A stretch of DNA of 64,000 bases from Branchinecta lynchi (taxonomy: Eukaryota; Arthropoda; Branchiopoda; Anostraca; Branchinectidae). How positions within the stretch are numbered: position 1 is the first letter of the stretch; each line of letters starts with the position of its first letter. Both the position numbers and the translations under genes were made by a program. The stretch covers positions 19,300,533-19,364,532 of the forward strand of contig JAKZAP010000001.1 in the NCBI GenBank assembly GCA_023053575.1, in the 5' to 3' direction. The notes under the pieces are model-generated. The model was not told the DNA's origin. It saw only the letters and a list, made by a program, of their open reading frames with translations, and made no database searches. Of the stretch, positions 33,280 through 45,013 are shown piece after piece.

Positions 33280-34245
33280 AGAGGCTGACAACATGACGGA
33301 ATTGATTGAATTTATTTCCCTAAAAAGCTCGTGGGGCCATAAGAAAAATTAATAAAAAGCATACAAATTTATTATAAACATCAACATAAAACCACTATAT
33401 ATCCGCTTCTTACCCCTAAAAAAAAATAAAAAAAAATAATAAGTGGGATAGTACAGTTATATTTAAATGGTAATTTTTATAAGTTTTAAGAAAGGGATAA
33501 AGTTTTAAAGTTATTTTTGGCAACCAAAGTAGTTTTATATTAAGAAAATTGGTAATCGTTAAATTTTTTCATTTAATCGTACTAATTAATTTTGTATGTA
33601 AAGTACGATCAAATGAACGTTTATTTATATTTTCTTTATTTTTTTATTTTAATTGTTGTAGAGATTTAAAAAAAAAAACTAAAATAAAAAAGGGTTTTGG
33701 TATCGGAGAAGGAAATGAAAAAGATCGTAAGAAATGCCACTGCAAAAGGGATTCCCTATGACGAAAGGGCATCTTTTGACGCAGGGAGTGCGAAGAGATC
33801 GAACAATTGTTGTGTTGTTTTTGTCTCCAGGACAAAACCCCTTTTTTGGTTTGGTTGCAAAAAAAATAACGAGGGATAGTGTTTTTGTAAATATTAAGTT
33901 TTCAAAGAATGAAAATTTTAAGGAAAGGAGATATTCAGGAAGGAAAACAAAGAAAAGGTTTTAAATATGTGTTGAAATGGTAAAATGAGAAATAAGGGTT
34001 AAAAGAGGGAATAAGAAAGAATATTAAAAAAAAGATAATATAGAGATAGAGGAAAGTGTAGGTGACGCTAAATATATAGGTCGGTCATTGAAAAAACAAA
34101 AATACAAAAAATTAAATATCAGAGGTTAGGACCGTTGGCGTCACCGAGGGAAGTGGAAGCGTAGTCACCTGGGCAAATCATATTGGACAGGAAGAACGGA
34201 AAAGATGCTACGCGGCATTAAATTTAAAAAAAAAAAAAAAAAAAA
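33280..34245 (+). mobile_element. Family H retroposon with poly(A), plus strand
   Basis: It ends in A(21) at about 34226-34248. Shared blocks with the minus copy at 29 kb are 'gggattccctatgacga', 'aagggcatcttttgacgcag' and 'gtcaccgagggaagtggaag'. The 5' limit is uncertain (AT-rich sequence from about 33300). Short frames at 33697-33964 may be remnants of a reading frame, with no recognised domain. Confidence 0.55.
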
Positions 34246-34289
34246 TAAAATTAAACGCTCCCGATGCTCCGTTTGTCTGCTTTAGAACT

Positions 34290-34605
34290 TTGATTTAAGT
34301 TATTAGATGTTCTTTGTAGGGATAAAGAGATACGCTGAATTCGTTTCGGAATTGTTCTTTTTTTGCTGGACAGGTAGTTCGCTCGGAATTCGACCGAAAC
34401 CGGAAATTTGGCAGAAGTAAAGCAGGAAGTTTCGGTCAGTATCGTGAATGTAGATATGGCTCATAGAGGTATATCTGAACTTGGTTTTCTCAGATGATTA
34501 GCGTGGCGAATACTCGCTGGATCTGGCGAAGACAAGACCGAATTGTCTGGATCAAATAGTAGATTTTTGGGATCCCATCGAAACCTTAGGTGTTGTTTTT
34601 TATCT
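34290..34605 (-). repeat. Family A element, minus orientation, truncated
   Basis: This contains the 5' end of A (on the minus strand, 'cctaaggtttcgatgggatc', 'cttgtcttcgccagatcc') and one internal unit with 'tgccaaatttccggtttcgg'. The remainder is missing. Confidence 0.75.
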
Positions 34606-35240
34606 GGCGAGTTCTACCAGAAAGGGTACTGACCTGAATGGCTGTTCAATCGGACTAGGGAATTAGTTCGTCATGCGTTTCTGTCAGGGTCAAATTGTGT
34701 CCCACTTGGTTAAGACAAAGGGATGACTATTAGTCGTTGAATTTGGTTCTTAATTATTTCTTTTGCTATCGCGTCCTGACATCTGCTATATCCCTTGGAG
34801 AGAAATAGGAGACGAGTCTAATCCCTAATTACTATTTCCTCGTAGCTTTTGTTCCCTCCAACTTTCTTCTCCTGGTGGCTTAGAAAATGTCTAAAGAGGT
34901 CTTCCAGAAGCCCCTGAAAAAAGTTAGGTGTGACTTCGAGATCTTCGTAGCTTTCTTCGTTATAAGATGCTAAATTACGCTGGTCATACAGTAATAAAAT
35001 AAATAAATTACACTAATTATTCGCTTTGTTAAAATTTTCTGTATAAAAGGGCACAAACGAGTTCATGAACCTTGAGGTTCGTCCTCTGACAGGCACTACT
35101 TTGTTTTGCTGCCTTGTCCTCCTATTTTTCGGAGCATCAGGGGGAGTCAGTTAAGCATCAGAGGGATCAGTTAAGATACGCACTTTAAGGAGGCTAAAAT
35201 TCATATACTTGAGGTACAAATGATCATGGGCCCTTGGGGG
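34606..35240. other. Intron stretch, nothing recognised
   Basis: No repeat family, exon or structured element is recognised. Confidence 0.35.
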
Positions 35241-35690
35241 GTTATGAACGTATTTTTGAGATCAGAAACACGTCCTTTTGTCAACTGTCAAGTTTCCTTC
35301 TGATCCGACCAACCGTTCAAAAGTTATGCATGAAATTCTGTTGGTCCGAATTACAATTCCCTCCACTCCCCCGAAGATAGTCAGGTCGTGGAAATGACTG
35401 CTTCCAAGTCAACCTGGTCGGGTCTCCAATACACCAGCCGAATTTCATCGTCCAAGTGCATCTGTAAGTACCTTACTCGCGATCACTGGATTTCCGGAAA
35501 ACCCCTTCCAAGACCCCCACAGTGCGCCGATCCGGTCCATCTTTGTCAAAAATGCATTTACAACTTTTCCTTGTTCTTCTCACCAAGCTTCATCCCGGTC
35601 CTTCCGCTCTAAGCCTGTTCTGAGGTTTTCGATCCCCCTCCAATCCTCCATCCCCCCCCCCCCACCCAGAGTTATTTGATCCGGCCGGGA
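35241..35690 (-). repeat. Family B fragment, minus orientation
   Basis: About one monomer is present, in reverse orientation, with 'ttctgatccgaccaaccgtt', 'agtcaggtcgtggaaatgac' and a C(12) run at 35654-35665. No terminal hairpin is present. Confidence 0.65.
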
Positions 35691-36080
35691 CACGAAATGG
35701 TGGCATCCATTTTGCATCCATTGTGGCGAGATGAGAGGGAATTCCTCAAGGAATCTACCGGGAACTCGTCTTGGGGGATTGACTGGAGGCTGGGTCAGAA
35801 TCTACCGGACTTTGCTCCACAGAATCTACCGGAACGTTACTGCTTACTGGATAAGTATGAACTCACAGCTTACCAGGATGACCCCGTCACACAACCGCAA
35901 CACTTTACCAGAGTGATTCTTGGAGACAGACGACACAGCGTACCGGAACATTCAGCGGGTGATTCCGGTAATCTCCCAAGTTTCTGAAGCTTTCAAGAAT
36001 TAGGCAACCTACTTAAATTTCCGTAATCTCCAACTATGAATACTGTTCCAGGAATAATATCACGGTACTGTCTACTCCAG

Positions 36081-36216
36081 TTTCGACAGCTTTCATGACT
36101 ATTTTGCGGTGGTAAGCCGAGAAGAGTTGAAAAACGTGTTGTCCTTGTACCGACGCGATCTCGAAAGTCGCCAGGAGAGCCTCGAAACAAACAAGAAGTC
36201 TGACGATACATTCGTA
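36081..36216 (+). CDS. Orphan exon-like frame of an unidentified protein
   Basis: After an acceptor-like 'ctgtctactccag' (AG about 36079-36080), a frame runs through FHDYFAVVSREELKNVLSLY and on through a charged Arg/Glu/Lys-rich stretch to a gtaagt donor at about 36217. This is about 45 residues that look like the start of a coiled coil. It is too regular for the surrounding repeats. It is not SMC2, whose exons are contiguous across this intron. It could be a captured gene fragment carried by a repeat, an exon of a nested gene, or chance. I do not recognise the protein. Exact boundaries depend on the assumed splice sites. Confidence 0.35.
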
Positions 36217-37521
36217 AGTCTTTTCGAAATGTGAAATGGATTTGTTGTGAAAAAATTGAAAACGCTAAAAACGCGAGGAATAAATGTGTAGGGTGGGTTG
36301 AAGGTCGAAGAGTATTTATAGCATTTACCTTCTGGCCAAGTGCCGTATACCGATCACTTTTCTGTCGGTCTGTCGGTCGGTTAGTCCGGTGATCGCGAGT
36401 TAGGGTACTTCCAATTGTGCTAGGATGATGAAACTTGGTAGGCATATTTAGGACGCGACCAGTCACTTACCGGATCCGACCACGGTCGGAGAAGTAGAGC
36501 GAGGAGGAATCCGGAATATTGATGTATGTATAATTTTGAACGGGGAATCGGATCTTAATGAAACTTGATATTCGGAAAGACCTAGTGTCTCAGATGTCCG
36601 ATTTTAAGTCCGGACCGTATCCGGTGAATTTGGGGGAGAGACAGAGGGAACTTAAAATTTTGTGACGCGCTTACAGTGAAGCGATTGGGATGAAACTTGG
36701 TAGGAAGAACAAGCACAAGCCATGGGTATATTATTGATAGAATCGGACCGGATTTGGGAACTGTGGCGGAAGTAGGAGGGGGGTTCCGGAATTCTAGCGA
36801 TACGGAGATAAGGTAGTTCCAGGTGGGCTGGGACGATGAAACTTGACAGGCGTACCAGAGACCCAACCAGATTGACTTTGAATTAGTCAGTTCTCTGATC
36901 CGACCATCGTGGAGGGAGGGGAAATCCTGAATCTTGAGGTATTATAACTTTAGAACGGGTGACAGGATATTAATGAAACTTACTATTTGGAAATATTCGG
37001 GTTTCAGATGTTCCGTTTCAAGCGAGGACCGGATCCGGTGAATGTAGGGGGGGGGGGGCTGGTGGGGAGAACTGGAAATGGTGTGACACGCTTAGAGGGG
37101 ATGATCGGGATGAAACTTGGTGGGAAGCACAAGCCCTAGCCCTAGTTGAATCAGTAACGAAACCGGACTGAATTCGGGTGCTGGCGGGGAGTTGGATGAG
37201 GGAGGGGCCCGGAATTCCGGTGATCAGAGTTAAGGTACTTCCATATTTGCTAGGACGTGAAACTTGGCTGTATTGTTAGAGACTTGACTAGATTGGCTTA
37301 GAAATATTCACTTCCCAGATTTGAACATCCCTTAAAGTACTCATCGTAACCGCAAAGTATAAAAAATACTTTTATACACAAATTTTCTTTTCATGAACCC
37401 CATGAGCCCATGATCATTTTTGCGTAAAGGATTTTGCTTAGAAACATATTTCTAGCTACCTTAAAGTGCGCATTTTGAACGCAAGTGAAACAAAAGATGC
37501 TTTCGACCAAAGGCTCGTGAA

Positions 37522-38677
37522 CAAGGGCGTCGCAAGTGCATCTTCGTTGGGGGGGGGGGGGGGTTGCACAGTCAAAATTGCTATGGAATCTCTAAAAAAA
37601 ATGTTACCGAATCCTAGACACTTAGAATTTGAGCTTTAAATTTGGAACAGAAAGGATTACGTAGGAAGAGTAACATTACAGGCCAGCATGAAAGAGGATA
37701 GGCTAACCATTGGGCGTCATTTTGGTGAAGACCACTTAAGGAGAATGTATTGCCGAGCACCACTGCAGTAACAGTGTATTATACCCAAGAGAAAATTAAA
37801 TTGAGCGCCGCAGGCAAACATTTTCGAGATCAATTTTCTTTTCTGCTTTTAACTGATTTATTTAACTGCTTCTGTTACAAACTCTTTCATTTACCGAAAT
37901 ACCAAGACTCCAAGAAGCTCCAAAAACCGGATGGAGCGACGTTCCGGCAGCAGCGGCTGCTGTAGTCTAGTCAATACTTACCATGATCACGTAAAGTGAG
38001 CGCCGAAGGCGAGATTTTTTAGAGTTAGCTTCTTCCTGCCAAATTTAATTATTTCCATCCAGATTCGGGCTAATAGTGTTTCTAAATCCCAATCCTAAAA
38101 CTGGCTTAAAAACCCCAGTCAAATGACGTGCCCTTCCACAAAATAGAGAATATTACGAAAAGCGCCGTAGGCGCAATTTTCGAAACATTTATGATTAGTT
38201 CTTCTTTTGGGATCCAACTATTACACCGAATTGTTTTGGTATTGCAAGAGTAACGAATAATATTCTTATTTGGTATATTTTCGTCCAAACTGGAATTCGT
38301 GGGAACTACCGAATCCTGAAAATTATACCGAATAAATTACCGAATCCAATCATGCTACGAATAATTTGGACCGATAGCTTATTCCAGATTCGGTGTAACT
38401 ACAGAATCTGCATAAATATACCGAACAAATAATTTCAATAAAGTCTCTCACCGAGTTCGTGATAACTACCGAATACTGACAATTATACCGAATCCCGATC
38501 ACTATACCGAATAGATTTGTACCGATAGCCTATTTGGGATTCTGCATTACTACCGAATCCCCGTAAATATACCGAATAGTTATGCTATCGAAAAGATACT
38601 GAACAATTTCAGTAAACGAATCTCAAAAAGGTGGGGGGGGGGGGGGCTGCACCCTGCCCTCCCTTGCGATGCCCCTG
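37522..38677. mobile_element. Element N, hAT-like terminal inverted repeats
   Basis: The ends are CAAGGGCGTCGCAAG (37522-37536) and, reversed, CAGGGGCATCGCAAG (38663-38677), with 13 of 15 matches. Each is followed inwards by a long G or C run and 'tgca'. CAGGGGCG-type ends are common in hAT-like elements. No clean 8 bp duplication is visible (ctcgtgaa versus ttcatgat). The interior has no transposase but contains a degenerate minisatellite at 38305-38590. Confidence 0.6.
38305..38590 (+). repeat. Degenerate minisatellite, ACTACCGAAT / TATACCGAAT
   Basis: 'actaccgaat' and 'tataccgaat' alternate at irregular 67-93 bp spacing (units near 38305, 38398, 38465 and 38548), with 'accgatagc' in alternate units (38371 and 38521). 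It lies inside element N. Confidence 0.6.
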
Positions 38678-38725
38678 TTCATGATCCCCTAGGGTCGATG
38701 ATCTTTATGCTCCAAGTGTTTTGCT

Positions 38726-40584
38726 TTAAAGCACAACTCTTACTAGAAATGATCTTTTCCCTATGAAATGGATTAGAAAAAATGTTCCGACAAAAATGAG
38801 CGGAGGTGGAGCCATTTCTTGGTCGGCCGTGTATACTCGTTGGTCTCCGCCGTTACACACTTGAATCATTTACGAAGAAAACAACGTAGCCACTAGCGAG
38901 GCGGATGTTCTGGCCTGTTCACACGGGAAGGAAACAGCGTTGATTTTGTTTGAGTAGACGCTGGCGTCTGATTAGTGAATATTAGTGATGCGAAAAATAA
39001 AAGCGAACTTGACGATGGTCATTTACAATCGCTTTTGTTATAAATGACCATCAATATGAAGATTGAAATATGACATTCCTTTTTATGTCTCTGGGGAGAA
39101 CCATACAATGCAAACCGGAATATGAAGCTCGCTCACTGAAGTCATGACCCATTGAGTTTCAACATCTGTAGTATTAACTTTGTCAGACGAGTGTAAACTA
39201 AGAGTAACGTAATTAAGGCTTTCGAGGATTACTGAAATTACCGAAATGGTAGAATAGCACGGAATAGTCAAAATAATACCAGTAGGTGAGTGTATATTTT
39301 GTATTTTTCCTTCTTTTTTTCCGAAATGTATACATTTAATGTATACATTTGTACATTTTATACAATCGAATTATACATTTCGATTTAGTGAGTTAGATTT
39401 CGATTCAGTAGTTAATCAAAGGACGAAAGTTCACTACTTACAAATAATTCGATGTCAACGGTGTATTCTCCCACCAAATAAAGTCTTTGGTTTTCGTACT
39501 GAGGCCCTGCCAAATGGGTTCTAGTTTGTCTAGGACCCACATAGAAGTCCTAGTTTTTTTGTTTTTTTTTTAATTCAAAATTGTTTCTGGTTAGTTTGTC
39601 AGAGTAGAAACCTATTCCATCTGCGTAATATTTGTTCATTTCCACTGAGCCTATTAAACCAGAAACATGGCCTTTTTTTTTTAAGAATCTGCCTGTTTTC
39701 ATCTGATATTCTCAGATGAGAGCAAATACCTCGAATGAAATTTATCTCTTCTTGTTCTGGATATTGACACCACTTAATTGAATTGACCCCGAAAAGATAC
39801 AATTTACGTTACCATATATCTTACGTTACCTGTATACGGTCTTTGAGGTTTTCAATACAGATATATATACAATTTGTCATACTTTTAACTAAATTTGACG
39901 CATTTGTAAAATCTGCTTTGCATCAAATGGGAGTTTCTGTATATTTTGATATATTCTTAATTGCTTCGGAATTTTCTTGTCAACCCCCGAAAGCTTGTCT
40001 GAATCAATGAGCCGGAAACCGCTGTTTCAGCGCCCTCCCAGCATAGTGTGAACAGGCTTATCACTGCTGCCTCCATTCGACTTTTCTTCCTCAGTGATTA
40101 ACTGCGTTACACCTTCTCTGTAGAGGTAACGACTTTTTATGTCCCTGGTAAGATCCACTTCCGCTCGTTTGCGTCGGGAGTCGACTCGACTCAGCTTGGT
40201 TGTGTGACAGAGATAGGGAGACAGCAGTTCTTGCTCTTATTTGTTCTTGGTTATATCTAGCCTTCCTGCTCTCCGACGCGGCGACTGGGCGCAAAATATT
40301 TGAAAACTGAACGTGCCTTGGTTAAAAAGTGGGAAAACTAAGCAAATAAGAGAAGTAATAAACAGAAGATTATCACATCCTTATGTGTGAAAGAGTTGTC
40401 AGCGGACTATGAGATTCGGGCAAACTTTTCCTTGGGTGAGGGGAAAACTCGGCAACGCCGAAAAAGCGCAAAGATTTCGTAGTTACGAAAAGAAACAATG
40501 GAGAAAGGTGGAAATTTTAGAAGCTTACAATTCCATCTGAGAGCTAAGTATCTTATAAAAGGCAGAACAAGCAACGGTCCTTTA
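38726..40584 (+). mobile_element. Family D element, long composite form, copy 2
   Basis: It begins CTTTAAAGCACAACTCTTAC and ends GGTCCTTTA. It follows the 1.2-3.1 kb copy almost throughout, including the M interior and M right end 'cttatttgttctt' before 'ggttatatc'. The left end of M and adjacent sequence are deleted (junction near 38783). The shared M insertion means the composite itself has transposed or been duplicated. Confidence 0.78.
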
Positions 40585-40735
40585 CAAAAAATGTACCCCT
40601 AAAGTGCGCATCTCACCGAAAAGTGAAAAAAAAAATACTTTTGACAAACGATATATGTTCAGGATGACCAAGGGCCCATGATCATTTTTGCCTTAAGGGT
40701 TTTGCTTATAAATGAATTCCTTAAAGTAAAAAAAA

Positions 40736-41131
40736 AACAAAAAAATATACATTTTCATGATTCTGCGCAGGTTTCCGGCAAAACCTCGAACCATTTCGGT
40801 TAAACTTCAGAAAAAATTCTGAAGCACCCCCCCCCCCCCATCAGGAAGACTGCTCACAAGGGCAGTGTAGAGCTTAATGATTCAGGCTTCCTAGATATGA
40901 TGGTCCTTTTGACAAGCCCGAGTGCTCTGTTTTCTTGAGGGACGGTGAGTGTGGGGATGGAATTTATCCTGGTTGTCATGGTTCCTAGCCCCTCCCCCTT
41001 TTCTCCTTCATGAGAAGTAATAGCCATGATTGCCTCTTCTGCAAGCAACACCGGGGATACAGGAATCAGTGGCATGGAACGAGCTAAACGTACCCATAAC
41101 GCAGGGAGAAACAGTAAGAAGAAAGAACAAA
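40736..41131. other. Intron stretch with a C run, nothing recognised
   Basis: A C(14) tract lies at about 40826-40839. The minus frame at 40854-41156 has no recognisable domain. Confidence 0.35.
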
Positions 41132-42075
41132 ACCAAACATTTCGATGGAATCCCAAAAATTTAATATTTGATCCAGAACATTGGGTCTTGTAGAGATCCG
41201 GTCTTAGCCAGACTCCTTAAAATTTAGAAACAGATTAAGGCAAATGGTAATCATCTTAGAAATGGATCCATCATGTGTTAACCCCTATAGCCTGCGTCAT
41301 ATGTACTTTGACGATAGTTCTTGCCTTACTTCTACCAAATATCCGGTTTCGGTCGGATCCCGGGCGAACTAATTATTTTGCAAACTTGAAGTTCAAAAAC
41401 GGATTACGCGTATCTGCTTACCCCTATGTCGAACCTCTACATCAACTTGAGATAAAACTTGAACTTTTAACAAACTTTCCGATTTCAGCCGGATTCGTGG
41501 CGGACTACGTGTCTGGGTAGAAAATGGTCGTCATACACGAATTCAGCATCTCTTCTTATCCGTGAATTGAACACCAAATGAAATTCATATAAAACTTTTA
41601 CTTTTAACGAATTTCCGGTTTTGGTCGGATTCCGGGCGATCTACTTGTCCGGCGAGAAAATAATTTTCATATTCCGATTCAGCATGTTTCCTATCCTTAT
41701 ATTGAACCTCTAACCAATTTCAGACTAAACTGCAAATTTTGAAAAATCTTCTGTTTTTAGCCGGATTCCGGGTGAAATACATGTCAGGCGAGAAAGTAAA
41801 TCTTCATATACGGATTCAGCATGTCTCCTTACCCTTGAACGACTATCTTAGCTTTTAAAAAATATTATTTGAAACCCCTCCCCTCTCCTAAATATGCAGA
41901 TATGAGGCCCATCTACAGAACTCGACCTTTCCCTTGACCCAAAGAATCCTCACACCAAGTTTCATCCAAATATCTCCTTCCTTTCGAGAGTTATCGTGCT
42001 GACAGACGGACAACTTTTGCGAAGTCATAGGTATCCCTCCATTTACGTTTTGGGATCCCAAAAAATCGTACTAAA
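41132..42075 (+). repeat. Family A element, plus orientation
   Basis: It runs from 'caaaccaaacatttcgatgg' through four internal ~130 bp units (about 41340-41860, each with 'ccggattccgggc') to the 3' module and TTTTGGGATCCCAAAA at about 42049-42064. It faces a minus-oriented A tail about 50 bp downstream. Confidence 0.82.
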
Positions 42076-42834
42076 ATATTTTCGCGACTATTTCTGTTTT
42101 CTACTATTTCTGTTTTATTGGGATCCTAAAACCTAAGTGGAGGTAACCTATGACATCGCATAAGTTATCGGTGTGTCCGTCCGTCTGTCAGCACGATAAC
42201 TCTCGAAGGGAATAAGATATTTTGATGAAACTTGGTTTGACGGTTCTTTGGGTCAAGGGAAAGGTCGAGTTCGTAGATGGGCTCTGTAGCCCTATATTCC
42301 GGGTGAACTACATGTCAGGCGAGAAAGTAAATCTTCATATACGGATTCAGCATGTCTCCTTACCCCTGAACGACTATCTTAGCTTTTAAAAAATATTTTG
42401 TTCACCCCTTAATTTGAAACCCCTCCCCTCTCCTAAATATGCTGATATGAGGCCCATCTACGAACTCGACCTTTCCCTTGACCCAAAGAATCCTCACACC
42501 AAGTTTCATCCAAATATCTCCTTCCTTTCGAGAGTTATCGTGCTGACAGACGGACAACTTTTGCGAAGTCCCTCCATTTACGTTTTGGGATCCCAAAAAA
42601 TCGTACTAAAATACTTTCGCGACTATTTCTGTTTTCTATTATTTCTGTTTTATTGGGATCCTAAAACCTAAGTGGAGGTAACCTATGACATCGCAAAAGT
42701 TATCGGTGTGTCCGTCCGTCTGTCAGCACGATAACTCTCGAAGGGAATAAGATATTTTGATGAAACTTGGTTTGACGGTTCTTTGGGTCAAGGGAAAGGT
42801 CGAGTTCGTAGATGGGCTCTGCAGCCCTATATTT
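41766..42834. repeat. 531 bp tandem duplication of a tail-to-tail A pair
   Basis: The segment starting TTCCGGGTGAAATACATGTC at 41766 recurs at 42297 (TTCCGGGTGAACTACATGTC) and stays nearly identical for about 530 bp. Each unit holds a plus A tail, a linker with 'tttctgttttctactatttc', and a minus A tail, so each unit is an inverted pair. The second unit lacks a few bases ('gaagtccctcc' for 'gaagtcataggtatccctcc'). Confidence 0.88.
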
Positions 42835-43290
42835 AGGGTTCAAATTAAGGGACAGAGAAAATATTATTAAACAGCTAATGAGATAGTCGATTAAGGCATA
42901 AGAAGACATGCTGAACACGATTATGAAAACCATTTTCTCACATGAAAGCAGTTCGCCCAAAATCCCGCCAAACCGGAAAGTTTGATAAAAGTAAAAGTTT
43001 TATTTGTTTAGGGGTAAGTGACATGCTGAACACTGAACGTTGAACACTTGTGTGAAAATCATTTTCTACCCGTAAAAGTAGTTCGCGCGGAATCTCGCCG
43101 AAACCGGAAAATTTGTTGAAAGTAAAAATTTTATTTGAAGTTCATTAGATGTCCGATTTAGGAGTAAGAAGAGATGATGAATCCGTAAATGACAATCTTT
43201 TTACCCGGACATATAGTTCGCCCGGAATCCGGCTGAAACCGTAAAATTCGTTATAAGTTATATTGGAAGTTGGTTAGATTTTTCGAGCTT
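42650..43290 (-). repeat. Family A element, minus orientation
   Basis: It continues leftward from the second inverted unit. The tail is at about 42650-42840, followed by three internal units (about 42900-43290) with 'ggcgggattttgggcga' and similar blocks on the minus strand. It ends before the 5' terminal segment. Confidence 0.75.
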
Positions 43291-43366
43291 TTTCTTGGCC
43301 GGAAAAGCAGTTTGCCAGGAATTTGATGCCCACCAAGTGAGCATCTCCTCGCCGCCACCGGTAGCT

Positions 43367-43760
43367 ACTACACTGTGAGAAGTTTTGTAACAGACAACAC
43401 AGGGATGCGCGGTTTAAACAGACAACACTTGGGATCTTGCCTGTTGCCGCGACAAACATTACGCATGAAATGTTTTGCATAACAAAGATTGCCAAGAAGA
43501 GCAAAAAAAACGCCAAAAAAGCATCTGCTGACTTTTTTGTTTGTCGTCATGATATCGGAAAATTCAGCAGAGGTTTTTTGACCGTTTTTCGGCTCTTCCT
43601 GCAGTAAGAGCTGAAAAACCTCCAAAGTTGTTAAGCATAGCGTTACATGCATAACATTTGTCGCGGCAACAGATAACATCTCAAGTGTTGTTTGTTGAGT
43701 GTTGTCTGTTGAAACCGGGAATCCTTGTATGTCTGTGAATGAAAACTCTTACAGTGTAGT
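43367..43760. mobile_element. Family G foldback MITE
   Basis: This is a 394 bp element whose two halves are long imperfect inverted repeats of about 190 bp. The ends are ACTACACTGT-(G/A)AGA and their complement. Shared inner blocks are 'acagacaacac', 'tgttgccgcgacaaa' and 'tgctga...gatatc'. A half-copy lies at 63606-63785. No frame codes for a transposase. Confidence 0.8.
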
Positions 43761-44481
43761 CAACTCCGGTAAGTGTGTCAAATTGCTGATCTTTCTTTAT
43801 CCAGATATCTCTCAGAATTTACACCGCCAATGAATGTTTTCGGAATGAATTAATAGGCTACATTTTTGTTTCTTTTAATGGGAATGAAGAGGAGTGATCA
43901 GTTTAAACTCCAGTTTATGAGTGGTTGAGCTGGGAAAGAATGGCTTATCATCTTTGTGTACAATCCGAACGGAAAAACTTTCAGAACCCTTTTTCTGAAG
44001 ATTTTTTTGTTGTTGTTAGCCAGTTGCGCCTCTGCGGTATGTTAAGAACACATAATATCTCCTCCGTCCTTCTCGCCTGAAAGCTTTGTAGGCCTCTTCA
44101 ATTAATAAGATCTCCAAGGTAACCATTAACCAAGGAGTCTTTCAACCTTAGGTGACCTCACTTAGACGTTGATATTGCTTGTTTGTTTTTTTGCGGTAGC
44201 TTTCCTAGGCTACTCGACTAAATGAGAAAACAGCTCTGAAGTTTCTGATTAGAAAAGGGCTCACCTTGCTATAGGAAACTTGCTTATGTTGTTATATAAG
44301 CAATATGGCTCGAAAATCCGAGCTCCTGAAGCCCCCCCCCCCCCCTAAAGTGGAAACACGGAAACATTTGCATGTAGGATCTTCCCGTCCAATTTACTCG
44401 AAAAAAGCAATAATTGGGAATTGGGTGTGTCTCGGGCGATGCCATTTTTAGTTTGCCGAGGTCTTGTCTTATGATTCGAAC
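43761..44481. other. Intron stretch with a C run
   Basis: A C(13-14) tract lies at about 44332-44345. No repeat family or exon is recognised. Confidence 0.35.
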
Positions 44482-44655
44482 CAGAGCAAAATAACACTAA
44501 GGAGTAGCGCCAAGACTAGAAAAAGTGACACACTCGAATAACAGCGACACTGGCGCCTCTAGTGATACATAACATCCTTATTGACACTCGATCAGTCGTG
44601 CACCAGCGCTGGCTCCGATAATTCCGTATGCAAATACAGCAGACAAAAAGATACA

Positions 44656-44940
44656 GAGCGTGTTCCACCCTACTTACCGTAGTTACTACGCATGACGTCA
44701 CGAATTCTGACTTCTTGGCGTCAACGATGGAATGCATTTGTCTATTTTCAGCAAAATATCGTGCCACGGGCTAATCCGGCCAATACACACACAATCACAA
44801 TCACCCGAGCGTGGTAAGCAAATAGTTACTATTAGTTGCAATTTCGAGAAGGTTGGAACGGTCAGCGTAGTAACTTTTCACGAAGTCGGAACGAAGATAG
44901 TAACTAATAGATACTATTGTTAGAAGGGTTGAACACGCTC
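44656..44940. mobile_element. Family E MITE, copy 2 (inverted relative to copy 1)
   Basis: It is 285 bp long, with GAGCGTGTTCCA at the left and GAACACGCTC at the right, flanked by ACA on both sides (44653-44655 and 44941-44943). Copy 1 of family F shows a single ACA at this point (13594-13596), confirming a 3 bp duplication. Confidence 0.85.
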
Positions 44941-45013
44941 ACAACCTCCCCTTTTTCGCCGATGGGAGCAGACTAACATCTTCGTTGCACTAGAATTTTC
45001 TAACCCGTAAGTT

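Larger units (their letters stand above)
36320..40735 (+). repeat. Family B element, plus orientation, split by N and D insertions
   Basis: It starts with a decayed hairpin and 'gtataccgatcacttttc', 'gtcggtctgtcggtcggtta' (about 36320-36382). It continues with B monomers to about 37325, then the ~110 bp 'catgatcatttttgc' module (about 37328-37520). The module resumes after the inserted N element (to 38677) and D element (to 40584), at about 40595-40735. This nesting gives a relative age: B first, then N and D. Confidence 0.65.

Noticed and set aside
35993..36466. 157-codon minus-strand open frame
   Set aside because: It joins antisense of the exon-like segment to antisense of a B 5' end. The composition is low-complexity Arg/Thr/Pro and there is no domain. 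The plus-strand reading is more protein-like.
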